Shown here piece by piece: positions 7,999-16,515 of a DNA stretch of 64,000 nt. The notes under the pieces are model-generated. The model was not told the origin of the DNA. It was given only the letters and a program-made list of their open reading frames with translations, and searched no databases. Location of the stretch: NCBI GenBank assembly GCA_964400355.1, contig CAYNTO010000006.1:62001-126000 (forward strand). The letters are read 5' to 3'. A program made the translations under genes and the position numbers. How positions within the stretch are numbered: the stretch's first letter is position 1; each line of letters begins with the position of its first letter. This DNA is from JACKAL01 sp964400355 (GTDB lineage Bacteria > Bdellovibrionota > Bdellovibrionia > Bdellovibrionales > JAGQZY01).

Positions 7999-8807
7999 TC
8001 GAAAACACCTCGGAGCTTAAAGCATTGCGAGATCCGTTTGAGCTGGAGCTGGGGCAGGTCTTGAGCCTTCGCTTTGGACCGCTTTCGATTTATCTCGGGC
8101 ACTTTTATCAGGAGTGGCGGGTGAGTTGGACGACGACCAATGATTACTTGGACAACTCGTTTGCGCTTCATCATCCGTTCACAGGCGAGATTCCTCACGA
8201 ACTCATGTCCATGATTCGCTACACCTATTCGCGGCCGGCAAACCATTTTGTAAAGATCACGCCAGTGCTTGGCGATTTGCCGTTTGTCGCCAAGCCGACC
8301 AAACCGTTGATGGTGCTTCCAGATGAAACTGTTCGTATTTTTATGAGTATCCCGCTGTTTGTGCGCATAGAAACCGAAGACCCGTATCATCTGCTCGAAG
8401 ACATTCCCGTGCTTCAAAGTCCAAAAACGTGGTTTGGCGACAGCACGGTGCGCGGTGAGATCTGCTATGCCACAAGAATCAAAGCGGTGCTGAATCAATC
8501 GGAGTTGATCAATCGACCTTATCGCGCCATCTCTCAACTCGAAATCCAAAACCGGAGCGCCCATCCATTGCACGTGGAGCGCCTCAAGGTGCCGGCACCG
8601 TTTTTATCGCTGTTCCAGGGTGACGATGGCCTGTACTACACCAGTGTTATGAATTTTGTGTGCGATTATGATGGAACGATTCGCAATGTGGATATCGATT
8701 CCCAAGAGGATCAATTTCGCGACAAAGTGCTCATCTCGAGCCCGCGCCAGTACGTGAAAGATAAAAATCTACTTCATCCACTCACTTACATTTTTGGAAA
8801 CGTATGA
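7995..8807 (+). CDS. DUF432 domain protein
   Basis: A 270-residue soluble protein without signal peptide or membrane segment. It is mostly beta in pattern, and the arrangement (FGPLSIYLG near the N-terminus, then LPDETVRIFMSIPLFVRI and a C-terminal domain rich in aromatic strands) fits the DUF432 family, which is commonly encoded next to MscS-type channels. Here it starts with a GTG overlapping the stop of the SelD-like gene (GTGA), and its own stop overlaps the MscS start (ATGA), so all three are translated as one coupled unit. I infer that it is a cytoplasmic partner or regulator of the channel; the function has not been shown to my knowledge. Confidence 0.65.
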   Translation: MIENTSELKALRDPFELELGQVLSLRFGPLSIYLGHFYQEWRVSWTTTNDYLDNSFALHHPFTGEIPHELMSMIRYTYSRPANHFVKITPVLGDLPFVAKPTKPLMVLPDETVRIFMSIPLFVRIETEDPYHLLEDIPVLQSPKTWFGDSTVRGEICYATRIKAVLNQSELINRPYRAISQLEIQNRSAHPLHVERLKVPAPFLSLFQGDDGLYYTSVMNFVCDYDGTIRNVDIDSQEDQFRDKVLISSPRQYVKDKNLLHPLTYIFGNV

Positions 8808-9601
8808 TCGAATTTTATAGCGATCTCAAAGTATCGGATACTGTCTTAAATGTGATCTGGGTTGTCGTGACCTTTGCGAGTTTTTACGTTTTGTCGCGCG
8901 CCAGTTCGTTTATCTATGCCATGGTTTTTAATGATATCGCCGATCGACAAAAACAGGCCATATTGCGCAAGTTCACCACCTACTCGTTGTTTATTGTAGC
9001 GGTGATGGTGTCGCTAAAAATTTTTGGAGTGGAACTAAAAGTTATACTGGGAGCGGCCGGTGTGCTCTCGATCGCAGTGGGTTTTGCCGCGCAAACTTCG
9101 GCATCAAACCTGATTAGCGGTATTTTCCTGATGTTCGAGCGCCCGTTTGTCATTGGCGATGTGGTTGAGGTGAACGGCATGCGCGGGGAAGTATTGAGTA
9201 TCGATTTGCTATCGATGCGGATGCGCACCATGGACAACACCCTTGTGCGCGTGCCCAACGAATCGGTGATGAAGACTCAAGTTGTCAATTACAGTCACTT
9301 CCCCATCCGCCGTCACGACATTTTATTCACTGTTTCTTACACCGCGGATCTCGATGACATCAGAAAAATTCTGCTCGATATCGTCGAGCACAATCAGTTC
9401 TGCCTTGAGGAGCCGGAGCCGTTGTTTTTGGTGCAGCGAGTGGGTGAGTACTTTTTAGAGATCAAATTTGGCGTATGGGGTGAAACGCGCAATTTTTTGT
9501 TTTTGCAATCCACCTTTGGCGAGCAAATGCGTGAGGCGTTTATTCAGAATAAAATCGATCTTCCGCGCCGCCATGTGATGGTCGATCAAAAAAACGTGTG
9601 A
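8804..9601 (+). CDS. MscS-family mechanosensitive ion channel
   Basis: A 265-residue small-conductance mechanosensitive channel. Two N-terminal membrane helices (about residues 13-38 and 58-78) are followed by the pore-lining helix, rich in alanine and glycine (GAAGVLSIAVGFAAQTSASN, 86-105). The beta domain follows with the family hallmark FERPFVIGDVVEVNG, and then an alpha/beta C-terminal domain. MscS channels open under membrane tension to release solutes in hypo-osmotic shock. The length is close to that of E. coli MscS. The gene is the last of the coupled three-gene operon and is convergent with mepA, with only 34 bases between them and no visible terminator. Confidence 0.93.
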   Translation: MIEFYSDLKVSDTVLNVIWVVVTFASFYVLSRASSFIYAMVFNDIADRQKQAILRKFTTYSLFIVAVMVSLKIFGVELKVILGAAGVLSIAVGFAAQTSASNLISGIFLMFERPFVIGDVVEVNGMRGEVLSIDLLSMRMRTMDNTLVRVPNESVMKTQVVNYSHFPIRRHDILFTVSYTADLDDIRKILLDIVEHNQFCLEEPEPLFLVQRVGEYFLEIKFGVWGETRNFLFLQSTFGEQMREAFIQNKIDLPRRHVMVDQKNV

Positions 9602-9635
9602 GTTTCGGAGCTATCATCGACGAAGAATTTCCAAC

Positions 9636-10547
9636 CTACCGTTGAATGAGGTACTGACACTCTTTTGGAAATTTCGCACTGGAAATCACCCGCTCCCAAT
9701 AGGGAACAGGCTCCTTCGGTGATTTTGGCAAACAATCCGCGCGGACATGCTTGTCATCGCTGGCTTGAAACCACGATTTAAAATCGTTGCCGGCGCATCC
9801 AACGCGAGTGGAATCGCTCGAGTCATAGGCCACGGGCGGCTGTCCCTCGCAGCGAGCCAGACCTTGCGGGCATTTCATGCGCACATGCAAATGTCCTGTA
9901 TGACCCCACTCTGGGCGCACTTTGAGCAGCCACGCGGGATGATCTGGAAAACTTTCGCAGAGATGGCGTTTTATCCCCGCGCTGACGAACACACGCTCAA
10001 CCGATGTGTCGCTAGCGATTTTTTGTAAAAGCTGAGTGGAACTGATCGGCCATTTGTCGGGACGAAACTTGTAGTTGACCGCTTTTTTGTGTGTCGAGCA
10101 GGTGACCACGTCGATGGAGTTGTAGTCGTTGGGATTTTTGATTGATTTTCCTGGCGGGAGAATATGCAAGCGAATATCGGCATCGAGTCCAATTTGGTGA
10201 CTGCGGTGCGCGCCGGTGAGAGGGCCACCTGCGGGTTGGGCCACGTCCCCCACAATAATTTTACCTAATTTTTGCGAATGAGCCCATATCCCTAAATTTT
10301 TAACAAAGCGCGCGAGGGCCGGGTGGCCATGATAGCGATTGCGGTAGGGATTTGCGACCTGGTAGCCCATGCCCGAGAGCTCGAGGGTTTCCGCATTGGT
10401 CAAGCACCCCGAGGTATAAGAGCCATATATCTGTGCGCTGTCGCGATCGATGGGTTTTGCAACTTGCGCCCATGGGTTGGGATCGGCTTTTGCGGCGACG
10501 GTGAGAGACAGGGCTAGGGCAAAAAGAACCATAACCAATAACAGCAT
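9636..10547 (-). CDS. mepA: Penicillin-insensitive murein endopeptidase
   Basis: A 303-residue periplasmic zinc peptidase of family M74. It has a cleavable signal peptide (residues 1-22, ending AAKA). The metal site is complete: H117 and D124 in AHRSHQIGLDADI, and H219/H221 in WGHTGHLHVR. The family cleaves the D-alanyl-meso-diaminopimelate cross-links of peptidoglycan and is not inhibited by penicillin. Length and the NPYRNRYHGHPAL region agree with E. coli MepA. In a predator of the Bdellovibrio type such an enzyme could act on its own wall or on prey wall; the sequence does not decide. It lies convergent to the MscS gene and is probably monocistronic. Confidence 0.92.
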   Translation of the reverse strand: MLLLVMVLFALALSLTVAAKADPNPWAQVAKPIDRDSAQIYGSYTSGCLTNAETLELSGMGYQVANPYRNRYHGHPALARFVKNLGIWAHSQKLGKIIVGDVAQPAGGPLTGAHRSHQIGLDADIRLHILPPGKSIKNPNDYNSIDVVTCSTHKKAVNYKFRPDKWPISSTQLLQKIASDTSVERVFVSAGIKRHLCESFPDHPAWLLKVRPEWGHTGHLHVRMKCPQGLARCEGQPPVAYDSSDSTRVGCAGNDFKSWFQASDDKHVRADCLPKSPKEPVPYWERVISSAKFPKECQYLIQR

Positions 10548-10689
10548 GATTTACCCCATGACGGGAGTCCTATTTCGCCACTGCGTAAAAAGTAAGCTTA
10601 AGTGAATTACACATCAAGTTATATAACGGTTAGGCGCTGACGCCACACTCAGCGGGTGTTACGAACGACGTTTCAATAAAGGGGGCACA

Positions 10690-12216
10690 ATGGCCACAGC
10701 AAAAGCGGGATTTCCACCACAAATCAAATACATCGTCGGCAATGAAGGCTGCGAACGCTACAGCTACTACGGCATGCGCTCGATCCTCACTGTTTTTATG
10801 ACGAGCTACTTATTGATGACCAAAGAGCACGCCACAGAGGTGATGCATTTGTTCATGGGTGCATGTTACTTGCTCCCGCTTTTTGGCTCACTGATCGCCG
10901 ATTATTTCTTGGGGCGTTACCGCACTATTTTGTTTCTCTCATTGTTTTACTGTGTGGGCCACGCGGTGCTGGCAATCTACGAAGGGACCGAGGCGGGACT
11001 CTATGCGGGCCTTGCATTTATCGCGTTGGGATCCGGTGGGATTAAGCCGTGCATCTCGGCCTTTGTGGGTGATCAATTTAAGTCGGACCAAAAAGATCTG
11101 CTGAACAAGGTGTATGATCTGTTCTATTTTATGATCAATTTTGGTTCGTTCTTTTCGACCATCCTTACGCCTCTCACCCTTGAGTATTATGGGCCCAGCG
11201 TGGCATTTGGTATTCCTGGGATCCTCATGGGGATCGCCACATTGATCTTCTGGCTCGGAAATCGCCATTACATCAAGGCACCCCCTACGGGTTTCGATAG
11301 AAACGGTTTTTGGCCAATGCTTGCTTTGGGTTTGTTCAATAACTTAAAGCTCGGAACGAATGCTCTCGTCGGTGTGGTGAGCACACTGGTGATGGTGGCT
11401 ATCGTGGTATATTGCGGAATGGAGTACGGATTGACTGGCGGTTTTGGTGTGCCGATCATTTTGATGATGGCCATAATTTTGCTGGGCTTTAAATCGTTTT
11501 GGAAATATCTGGAAAAAAATCACCCCAAAAAATCGGTGGAAGAATTTCGTATTGCCTTGAGCATTATGCGCGTGTTTGCGTTGATCTCGGTATTCTGGGC
11601 ACTTTTTGATCAGCACGCGTCCACGTGGGTGCTACAGGCGCAACAGATGGTTCGCACAATCAACATTCCAGAATTTTTACAACCCATCACCGGTAAGCCA
11701 CAGATCGAAATTCTGGCATCGCAATTTGCGGCCATCAATCCCATCTTAGTGATGATCATGATTCCTGTGTTCACCTTTGGAATTTACCCGATGATGGACA
11801 GAATGTACCCCCTCACGGCGCTTCGTCGCATGGGCTGGGGATTTATGGTGGCAGCAACGGGCTTTGCAGCCGCAGCCCTGATTCAATATCCTATGGATGC
11901 CGGCGGTCAGATGCACATTCTGTGGCAATCGGTGCAATACATCTTGATGACGGCGGCCGAAGTGATGATCTCTATTACCGGATTAACGTTCGCCTACACT
12001 CAGGCGCCAAAATCCATGAAGTCCACCATCATGAGCTTTTGGTTGCTCACCGTTTTCCTCGGAAACCTAATGACTGCATTTATTGTGAAGATCGCAATCT
12101 TCCCAGTAAACACAGGGAACTTTTATATGTTCTTTGCAGGCCTCATTTTCCTCGCAGGATTGATTTTTGCTTTCCTGGTGCGCAACTACAAACTGCGCGA
12201 TGTCGCCGACGCCTAA
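10690..12216 (+). CDS. Proton-dependent oligopeptide transporter (POT/PTR2 family)
   Basis: A 508-residue inner-membrane transporter with about 14 hydrophobic helices. The N-terminal signature E-x-x-E-R-x-x-Y-Y-G is present as E19-G-C-E22-R23-YSYYG and couples protons to peptide uptake. The FIALGSGGIKPCISAFVGDQF stretch (from about residue 111) is the PTR2 signature. It imports di- or tripeptides, which suits an organism feeding on protein breakdown products. The ATG is preceded by AGGGGG. It has its own transcript, ending in two successive hairpins (12215-12235 and 12257-12300). The MepA gene is divergent upstream. Confidence 0.93.
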   Translation: MATAKAGFPPQIKYIVGNEGCERYSYYGMRSILTVFMTSYLLMTKEHATEVMHLFMGACYLLPLFGSLIADYFLGRYRTILFLSLFYCVGHAVLAIYEGTEAGLYAGLAFIALGSGGIKPCISAFVGDQFKSDQKDLLNKVYDLFYFMINFGSFFSTILTPLTLEYYGPSVAFGIPGILMGIATLIFWLGNRHYIKAPPTGFDRNGFWPMLALGLFNNLKLGTNALVGVVSTLVMVAIVVYCGMEYGLTGGFGVPIILMMAIILLGFKSFWKYLEKNHPKKSVEEFRIALSIMRVFALISVFWALFDQHASTWVLQAQQMVRTINIPEFLQPITGKPQIEILASQFAAINPILVMIMIPVFTFGIYPMMDRMYPLTALRRMGWGFMVAATGFAAAALIQYPMDAGGQMHILWQSVQYILMTAAEVMISITGLTFAYTQAPKSMKSTIMSFWLLTVFLGNLMTAFIVKIAIFPVNTGNFYMFFAGLIFLAGLIFAFLVRNYKLRDVADA

Positions 12217-12235
12217 AAGTTGCCAGGCACCTTTT
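12215..12235 (+). terminator. Hairpin TGCCAGGCACCTTTT after the POT gene
   Basis: AAAAG/CTTTT and TGC/GCA arms (12215-12235) form an interrupted hairpin overlapping the stop codon, with a T run inside the 3' arm. A related motif recurs at 12825. It probably works with the next hairpin as a tandem terminator. Confidence 0.5.
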
Positions 12236-12256
12236 AGTGAAGATCTGCGTCATTAG

Positions 12257-12300
12257 CCTTCGGCACCGCCCTTAGAGGAGGTGCCGAGGTTTACTTGTTT
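12257..12300 (+). terminator. Intrinsic terminator after the POT gene
   Basis: CGGCACC (12261-12267) pairs with GGTGCCG (12280-12286), extended by T-A and CC-GG pairs, followed by GTTTACTTGTTTTT. Confidence 0.75.
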
Positions 12301-12459
12301 TTAGATTTATTCGGAAATCCCTACAATTCTTATACGGAAAACTCAGCCGGCGTGCTGAAAAAATTGCGAAGCTTGCTGTATCAAACCCTCAGGATGTATT
12401 TAGGCGCACTCGCGCGGTACAAGGACTGTGTGTTTAACAAAAAACCCACAGGAGAATCC

Positions 12460-12816
12460 ATGAAAGCACTAGCGTTTATTGCGGCGTCTTTATTTATCAC
12501 TTCGGCTCAAGCCGACATTATCAAATGTTCATTCACAGAACCGTTCATCAACTTCGAGTACAGTATGACTCAAAGTGCGATGAAGGTGAATGATGCCAAC
12601 TACGGCGAGTACACGATCAAGAACGTCTCTTTCCAAATCAAGGGCCCAGGCCAATTTCAACTTTTCGATAAGAACAACAACGTGATCGTGAATTTGACTT
12701 TGGACAACGAAGGCTCTGATGGCATGAGCGATTACACCTACCCATACACGGCTCAGTGGGACGGCCTTTGGGGCGGTTGCACGTCCAACTTCCAAGCTAA
12801 ATCTCTCCTTCCGTAA
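12460..12816 (+). CDS. Small secreted protein, unknown
   Basis: A 118-residue protein starting at the ATG at 12460, which follows AGGAG with suitable spacing; the frame stays open upstream to 12295 but that part lacks coding character. Residues 1-18 are a signal peptide ending SAQA. The mature part is about 100 residues, beta-rich, with two cysteines (one in the IIKCSF start, one in WGGCTS), which suggests a disulfide in the periplasm or outside the cell. I recognise no family. It is flanked by terminators on both sides, so it is transcribed on its own from a promoter in the 12300-12450 region. Confidence 0.75.
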   Translation: MKALAFIAASLFITSAQADIIKCSFTEPFINFEYSMTQSAMKVNDANYGEYTIKNVSFQIKGPGQFQLFDKNNNVIVNLTLDNEGSDGMSDYTYPYTAQWDGLWGGCTSNFQAKSLLP

Positions 12817-12822
12817 CCGGAG

Positions 12823-12840
12823 AGGTGCCTAGCACTTTTT
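12823..12840 (+). terminator. Short intrinsic terminator
   Basis: AGGTGC-CTA-GCACTT (12823-12837) with one G-U pair, then TTT. It sits in the convergent gap between 12816 and 12839 and resembles the hairpin at 12215. Confidence 0.55.
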
Positions 12841-13702
12841 AGAAGGGGCGGGGGAAGAGTTCTACTTTCCCCTGAAATTTTTTGTCGATTTTTTCTGCGA
12901 GCACCTCTTGGGCGCGCTTTGTTGTGTAGCGGCTCGAGAGGTGAATGAGTACAATTTTTCTCGCGGGGATTTCGTCGATGCGGTCTTTCCATTCGTCCAG
13001 ATGGATATGGCCCCACTTGCGGGCGGCTTCCACGTCGCGGAGCTCGTCGATAAAGGTAGTTTCCATAAACAGCACGTCGACGGGCGTAGTGAAGGAATCT
13101 AAGAACTCGATTTGAGTGTCTCCGGTGAACGCGAAGATTCCCTGAGGTTGGAGGGCGTTGAGATCCTGTCCTTTTTCGCGAAGGGCGCGCAATTGTTCGT
13201 GAGAAAAATTTTTGTATTCGGGTTTGAGTGATTTTTTAAGCTTGCTCACCACATAGCCTTGCGAGGCCACGCGGTGAAGAGTGGGGAAGGATTGCACAAC
13301 GTAGTCTTTACCGATCCTGACCGTGTCGCCGCGGTTCATGGCGTGAATGGTGAACGGATAAATAAAGTCCTCAAGCTCCTGCCACTGTTCAATGATTTGC
13401 GTGAGTGGTTTTTGATATTTGGGCAGCACGTAAATGTTCGCGGGCGGCAGGCTCCAAAGGGAGCGCTGCGAGAGAACGTAGGCCAAACCGCCAGCGTGAT
13501 CCGAATGACAATGACTTAAAAAATAGTGATTGCGGGGAATATTAAACGGCATACCTTGGCCGATGTCCATAGCCATACTGGCGTTTTCATAAACGATGGA
13601 CGTCGTAATGCCCGCAACCGAATAGCCGACAAAGTGATGATCACCATAAGACCATTTAAAGCCGGTGCTGAGATTTTCTCTGCTTGTCTCGAACTCACTC
13701 AT
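12839..13702 (-). CDS. RNase Z-like metallo-beta-lactamase hydrolase
   Basis: A 287-residue cytoplasmic member of the metallo-beta-lactamase fold. The metal-binding series is intact: SHCHSDHAGG, TLHRV, FAFTGDT, a GHIHLDEW histidine pair and HLSSRY near the C-terminus. The last motif and the spacing resemble tRNA 3'-processing RNase Z more than the glyoxalase or lactamase branches. No flexible exosite arm is obvious. The start codon overlaps the stop of the upstream 429-residue gene by four bases, so the two are translationally coupled. RNase Z activity is likely but other phosphodiesterases share these motifs. Confidence 0.75.
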   Translation of the reverse strand: MSEFETSRENLSTGFKWSYGDHHFVGYSVAGITTSIVYENASMAMDIGQGMPFNIPRNHYFLSHCHSDHAGGLAYVLSQRSLWSLPPANIYVLPKYQKPLTQIIEQWQELEDFIYPFTIHAMNRGDTVRIGKDYVVQSFPTLHRVASQGYVVSKLKKSLKPEYKNFSHEQLRALREKGQDLNALQPQGIFAFTGDTQIEFLDSFTTPVDVLFMETTFIDELRDVEAARKWGHIHLDEWKDRIDEIPARKIVLIHLSSRYTTKRAQEVLAEKIDKKFQGKVELFPRPF

Positions 13703-14988
13703 TGAGATTTGGCCAATTGCTTGGCCAGAATGTCGTGACCCAACCAGATCACTGGGCCAGAGGGTTTCCAGCTTTCGTGAAACATAATAGTTCCTGTGCT
13801 TTTAAAAATCTCTTCGCTCAGTACAAAAGTGATCAGATTTTTTGGATCTTTATGCATGTCGATGATTTTTTCCGAGGCATCGAGGAGCTTTGCCATTTGA
13901 TCCTGAGAGTTGTGCTGGGGAAATTTTTCGTAGACCATGTGGGCCTGAATCAGCGGATCTTCAAAGAATTTTTTGGTGAGGCTCATGATCTCAGGAAGGC
14001 TGTGCTCTGGTTTGAGAAGCTCCAGGGACTGCTCCACAATTCTGTGGGTGTACGGTGTGTTCTCTTTTTTGAGCGCGCCCAAAAACGGGTAAAGTGGAAC
14101 CTCCACGCCTTGAAAGATGCTGCTCGAGTTGGTGAGAATCTCCGGGCAGTTAAAGACCGCTGTATTGAGTCCCTGTTTGAAATATTTTTCGCACAGTTTT
14201 TCTAATTCCACCTTTGCCCAACCTTGCACATAGGGCGCGTAAGTTTGCCATTTGAGCTCGTCGCCGTGGAGCACTTCGGTTCCGTGATACCCGTAAGCCA
14301 CGTAGCTGACGTGGCCCCCTTTACCTGCGATTCTTTTACGGAGCGCAGAGGAAAGATCAACCAGATGACCAAAGGTGTTTGCTGTGACTTCTTTAAAATT
14401 GATATCGCAGAGTTTGCCCAAATCGGAGTCCCAAAACTTTTTGGACGGAATGTGGCGCTCTTCGCGGCCTTTAAAAACTTTGTTCATTACCGGCATTAAA
14501 ATTTTTGCGCGCGGAACTCCTCCGGCCATCGTGTGCACAAAGAGGACGTTGGCGCCGTCTGGAACAATTTTTTCCAGCTCCTTCATGTAGGCTTCGGTGT
14601 TGGCGCGAAAGCGGGTTTCGCCCTTTTTACGCGACTGTTCTATGCCATCCCAATTGAGTTTGATGGAATCCCATTCGTCCATTTTGTAGCCCTTGAGCGC
14701 ATCGCAAGGACTTGTGCCAGAAGCATCGGGCTCCATATCGAAGCCTGCTTCGAGAGGAATGTTGATGAACGGCTGCGGAATGGACGCTGATTCCTCCTCG
14801 TTGAGCGCGCGCAGTTCACCGCCATCGCGACGACCCACGGTGGAGCGCACGATGGTGAGGCCTTGCTTTTGCGCTTCATCGACAATGCCATTGGCGTAAC
14901 CGCGCGTGAAGAGTTCTCCAAATAGGACGACCACATCGCCTTTTTTGTAGGGAGCCTGAGCCGGCAATTTGCGCAATGGAAAAAACAT
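13699..14988 (-). CDS. Probable oxidoreductase, FabMG-like enoyl-ACP reductase (tentative)
   Basis: A 429-residue cytoplasmic protein starting at the ATG at 14986-14988, which has a GAGG site upstream; a GTG at 15021 is possible but less likely. The N-terminus (KKGDVVVLFGELFTRGYANG, about residues 16-35) looks like the start of a nucleotide-binding alpha/beta fold, and a STVGRRDGGELR segment follows. A second conserved-looking stretch is HTMAGGVPRAKI around residue 153. From memory this pattern resembles a family annotated as FabMG-type enoyl-ACP reductase in Bdellovibrio; I cannot verify that here. It is coupled to the RNase Z-like gene by an ATGA overlap and lies 189 bases downstream of lgt. 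Confidence 0.45.
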   Translation of the reverse strand: MFFPLRKLPAQAPYKKGDVVVLFGELFTRGYANGIVDEAQKQGLTIVRSTVGRRDGGELRALNEEESASIPQPFINIPLEAGFDMEPDASGTSPCDALKGYKMDEWDSIKLNWDGIEQSRKKGETRFRANTEAYMKELEKIVPDGANVLFVHTMAGGVPRAKILMPVMNKVFKGREERHIPSKKFWDSDLGKLCDINFKEVTANTFGHLVDLSSALRKRIAGKGGHVSYVAYGYHGTEVLHGDELKWQTYAPYVQGWAKVELEKLCEKYFKQGLNTAVFNCPEILTNSSSIFQGVEVPLYPFLGALKKENTPYTHRIVEQSLELLKPEHSLPEIMSLTKKFFEDPLIQAHMVYEKFPQHNSQDQMAKLLDASEKIIDMHKDPKNLITFVLSEEIFKSTGTIMFHESWKPSGPVIWLGHDILAKQLAKSQ

Positions 14989-15177
14989 ATGGACCTCACT
15001 CGTAAATTGGAAAAGCTCCACACTATTCTATTTTTTGTGAAGAGCCCACATTGGGAGTGTCGCGTTGTGTGATGCAAAGGCTAAGTAGGGGCAAAATTGG
15101 TAGAAACCCGTCTAAAAATGCCTTAATTTTCATCTCAAGCTGGGCCACCGGAGAGGATTTTATGCAATTAGAGTGAA

Positions 15178-16284
15178 CTAACTTTTCTTTTTCTTCGCGC
15201 TCGACTTTTTTCCGTCTGTTTGAGGCACATCGGCTCCATCTGTCAGCAGCCCCCCATAGAGTGGCCCCTTCTTTTTGAGTGTCCACACCAAAAGAAAAAT
15301 TCCAAACAGCAAAAGTCCCAAACTCAAAAACTGGCCGCGCGTGAGACCTAGAGGCATTTTGCTCAAATCGGACAAATGAGCATCGGGGAGTCGAAACATT
15401 TCGTCGATCACTCGCGACACCGAATAAATCAAGTAATACAGTGCCGCAATCAAACCCGGGCGGCGGGGTTTGAGCCAAACGATGGCAAGAATTATTAACG
15501 GGATCAATCCCTCCGCCAGGGCGCCGTACAACTGCGAGGGATGGCGGGGCTCAAGAATGCGGGCGAAGGCATCGATCATGGCCTGATTGCCACTCTGTAC
15601 GGCGGCAATGGCGCGATCGGCCACTTCGAACATGCGGCCTTGATAATTGTTTTGTACAAAATTCGCCCAGTCGCCGGCGCTGACACCGGTGAGTTGAGCC
15701 ACTTCGCTCATGGAAGCCAGTTTTTCTTTTTCAAATCCGATCCAGCGGTAAATATCTTGGGGGAACTTTACGGCCCACGGTAAACTCGGGGAGGCCACAC
15801 GGCCCATAAGTTCGCCGTTTATAAAATTGGCGATGCGACCCAAAAAAATTCCCAAGCAGGCACCAAAAATGGTCAGATCCCCCAGGTGCAAAGGGTCTTT
15901 CTTGTGGCGCCAGGAAAACAGCACGCACGCCAAAATCACACCAATAAAACCGCCATGGCTTGCCATGCCCCCTTCCCACACTGCCAGCGCTCCCCAAAAT
16001 GGAAACTGCGAGCGAAAATCGGTGAGGAGTTCTGGAGCATAAAATAACGCATACCCCATACGGCCGCCCAATAACACTCCGACGATCAGGTAGGTCAGGA
16101 AGTCGGAGGCTTGCGCTTCGGTGAGAGAGGATTTTTTACGGCGCGCCATCCAGGTCATAAAGAAAATGGCGAACGCAAAGCCCGTGAGATAGGCCATCGA
16201 GTACCAGCGAATGCCAAAGCTACTTGAAAATTGTACAATAAAAGGATCTAAGTCGTGTACCCAGACGTTGCTTGTGTTTTCCAT
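15178..16284 (-). CDS. lgt: Prolipoprotein diacylglyceryl transferase
   Basis: A 368-residue inner-membrane enzyme that moves diacylglycerol from phosphatidylglycerol to the lipobox cysteine of prelipoproteins. Diagnostic motifs are present: SHGGFIG (H110), GRIANFINGELMGR (149-162) and RHPSQLYGALAEG (247-259). It is roughly 80-100 residues longer than usual: about 65 extra residues (178-244), polar and helical, lie between the second and third motifs in what should be the periplasmic head, and the C-terminus has a lysine-rich tail. The first ATG is at 16282-16284 without a clear ribosome site; a TTG at 16380 would add 32 residues. The many lipoproteins in this window need this enzyme. Confidence 0.9.
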   Translation of the reverse strand: MENTSNVWVHDLDPFIVQFSSSFGIRWYSMAYLTGFAFAIFFMTWMARRKKSSLTEAQASDFLTYLIVGVLLGGRMGYALFYAPELLTDFRSQFPFWGALAVWEGGMASHGGFIGVILACVLFSWRHKKDPLHLGDLTIFGACLGIFLGRIANFINGELMGRVASPSLPWAVKFPQDIYRWIGFEKEKLASMSEVAQLTGVSAGDWANFVQNNYQGRMFEVADRAIAAVQSGNQAMIDAFARILEPRHPSQLYGALAEGLIPLIILAIVWLKPRRPGLIAALYYLIYSVSRVIDEMFRLPDAHLSDLSKMPLGLTRGQFLSLGLLLFGIFLLVWTLKKKGPLYGGLLTDGADVPQTDGKKSSAKKKKS

Positions 16285-16515
16285 GATCAAAGTATCGTAA
16301 AAACCTTTTCCAAACACAAGCAGTCCCTCGGAAGCGTCGAAAAAACCACTTAAATACGTGCAAAATTGCTCATTCAGCAAGCAGGATGTTGGCTCTTTGT
16401 TTAGGAATATGTCGCATTGATTCCAAGTGCTTCAGTTCCGTGGTCAGAGGGTCTAAAATGTTGTAAATATAGAGACAAACCGTCTGTGCGAACACTGCGA
16501 ACATGAGAGGCAACT

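Noticed and set aside
7926..8573. A 215-codon minus-strand frame over the SelD-like/DUF432 junction
   Set aside because: The plus-strand genes overlap by GTGA and have good ribosome sites; the antisense frame has none.
12295..12459. An N-terminal extension of the small secreted protein
   Set aside because: The ATG at 12460 has a ribosome site and starts a clear signal peptide; the upstream codons contain part of the terminator tail.
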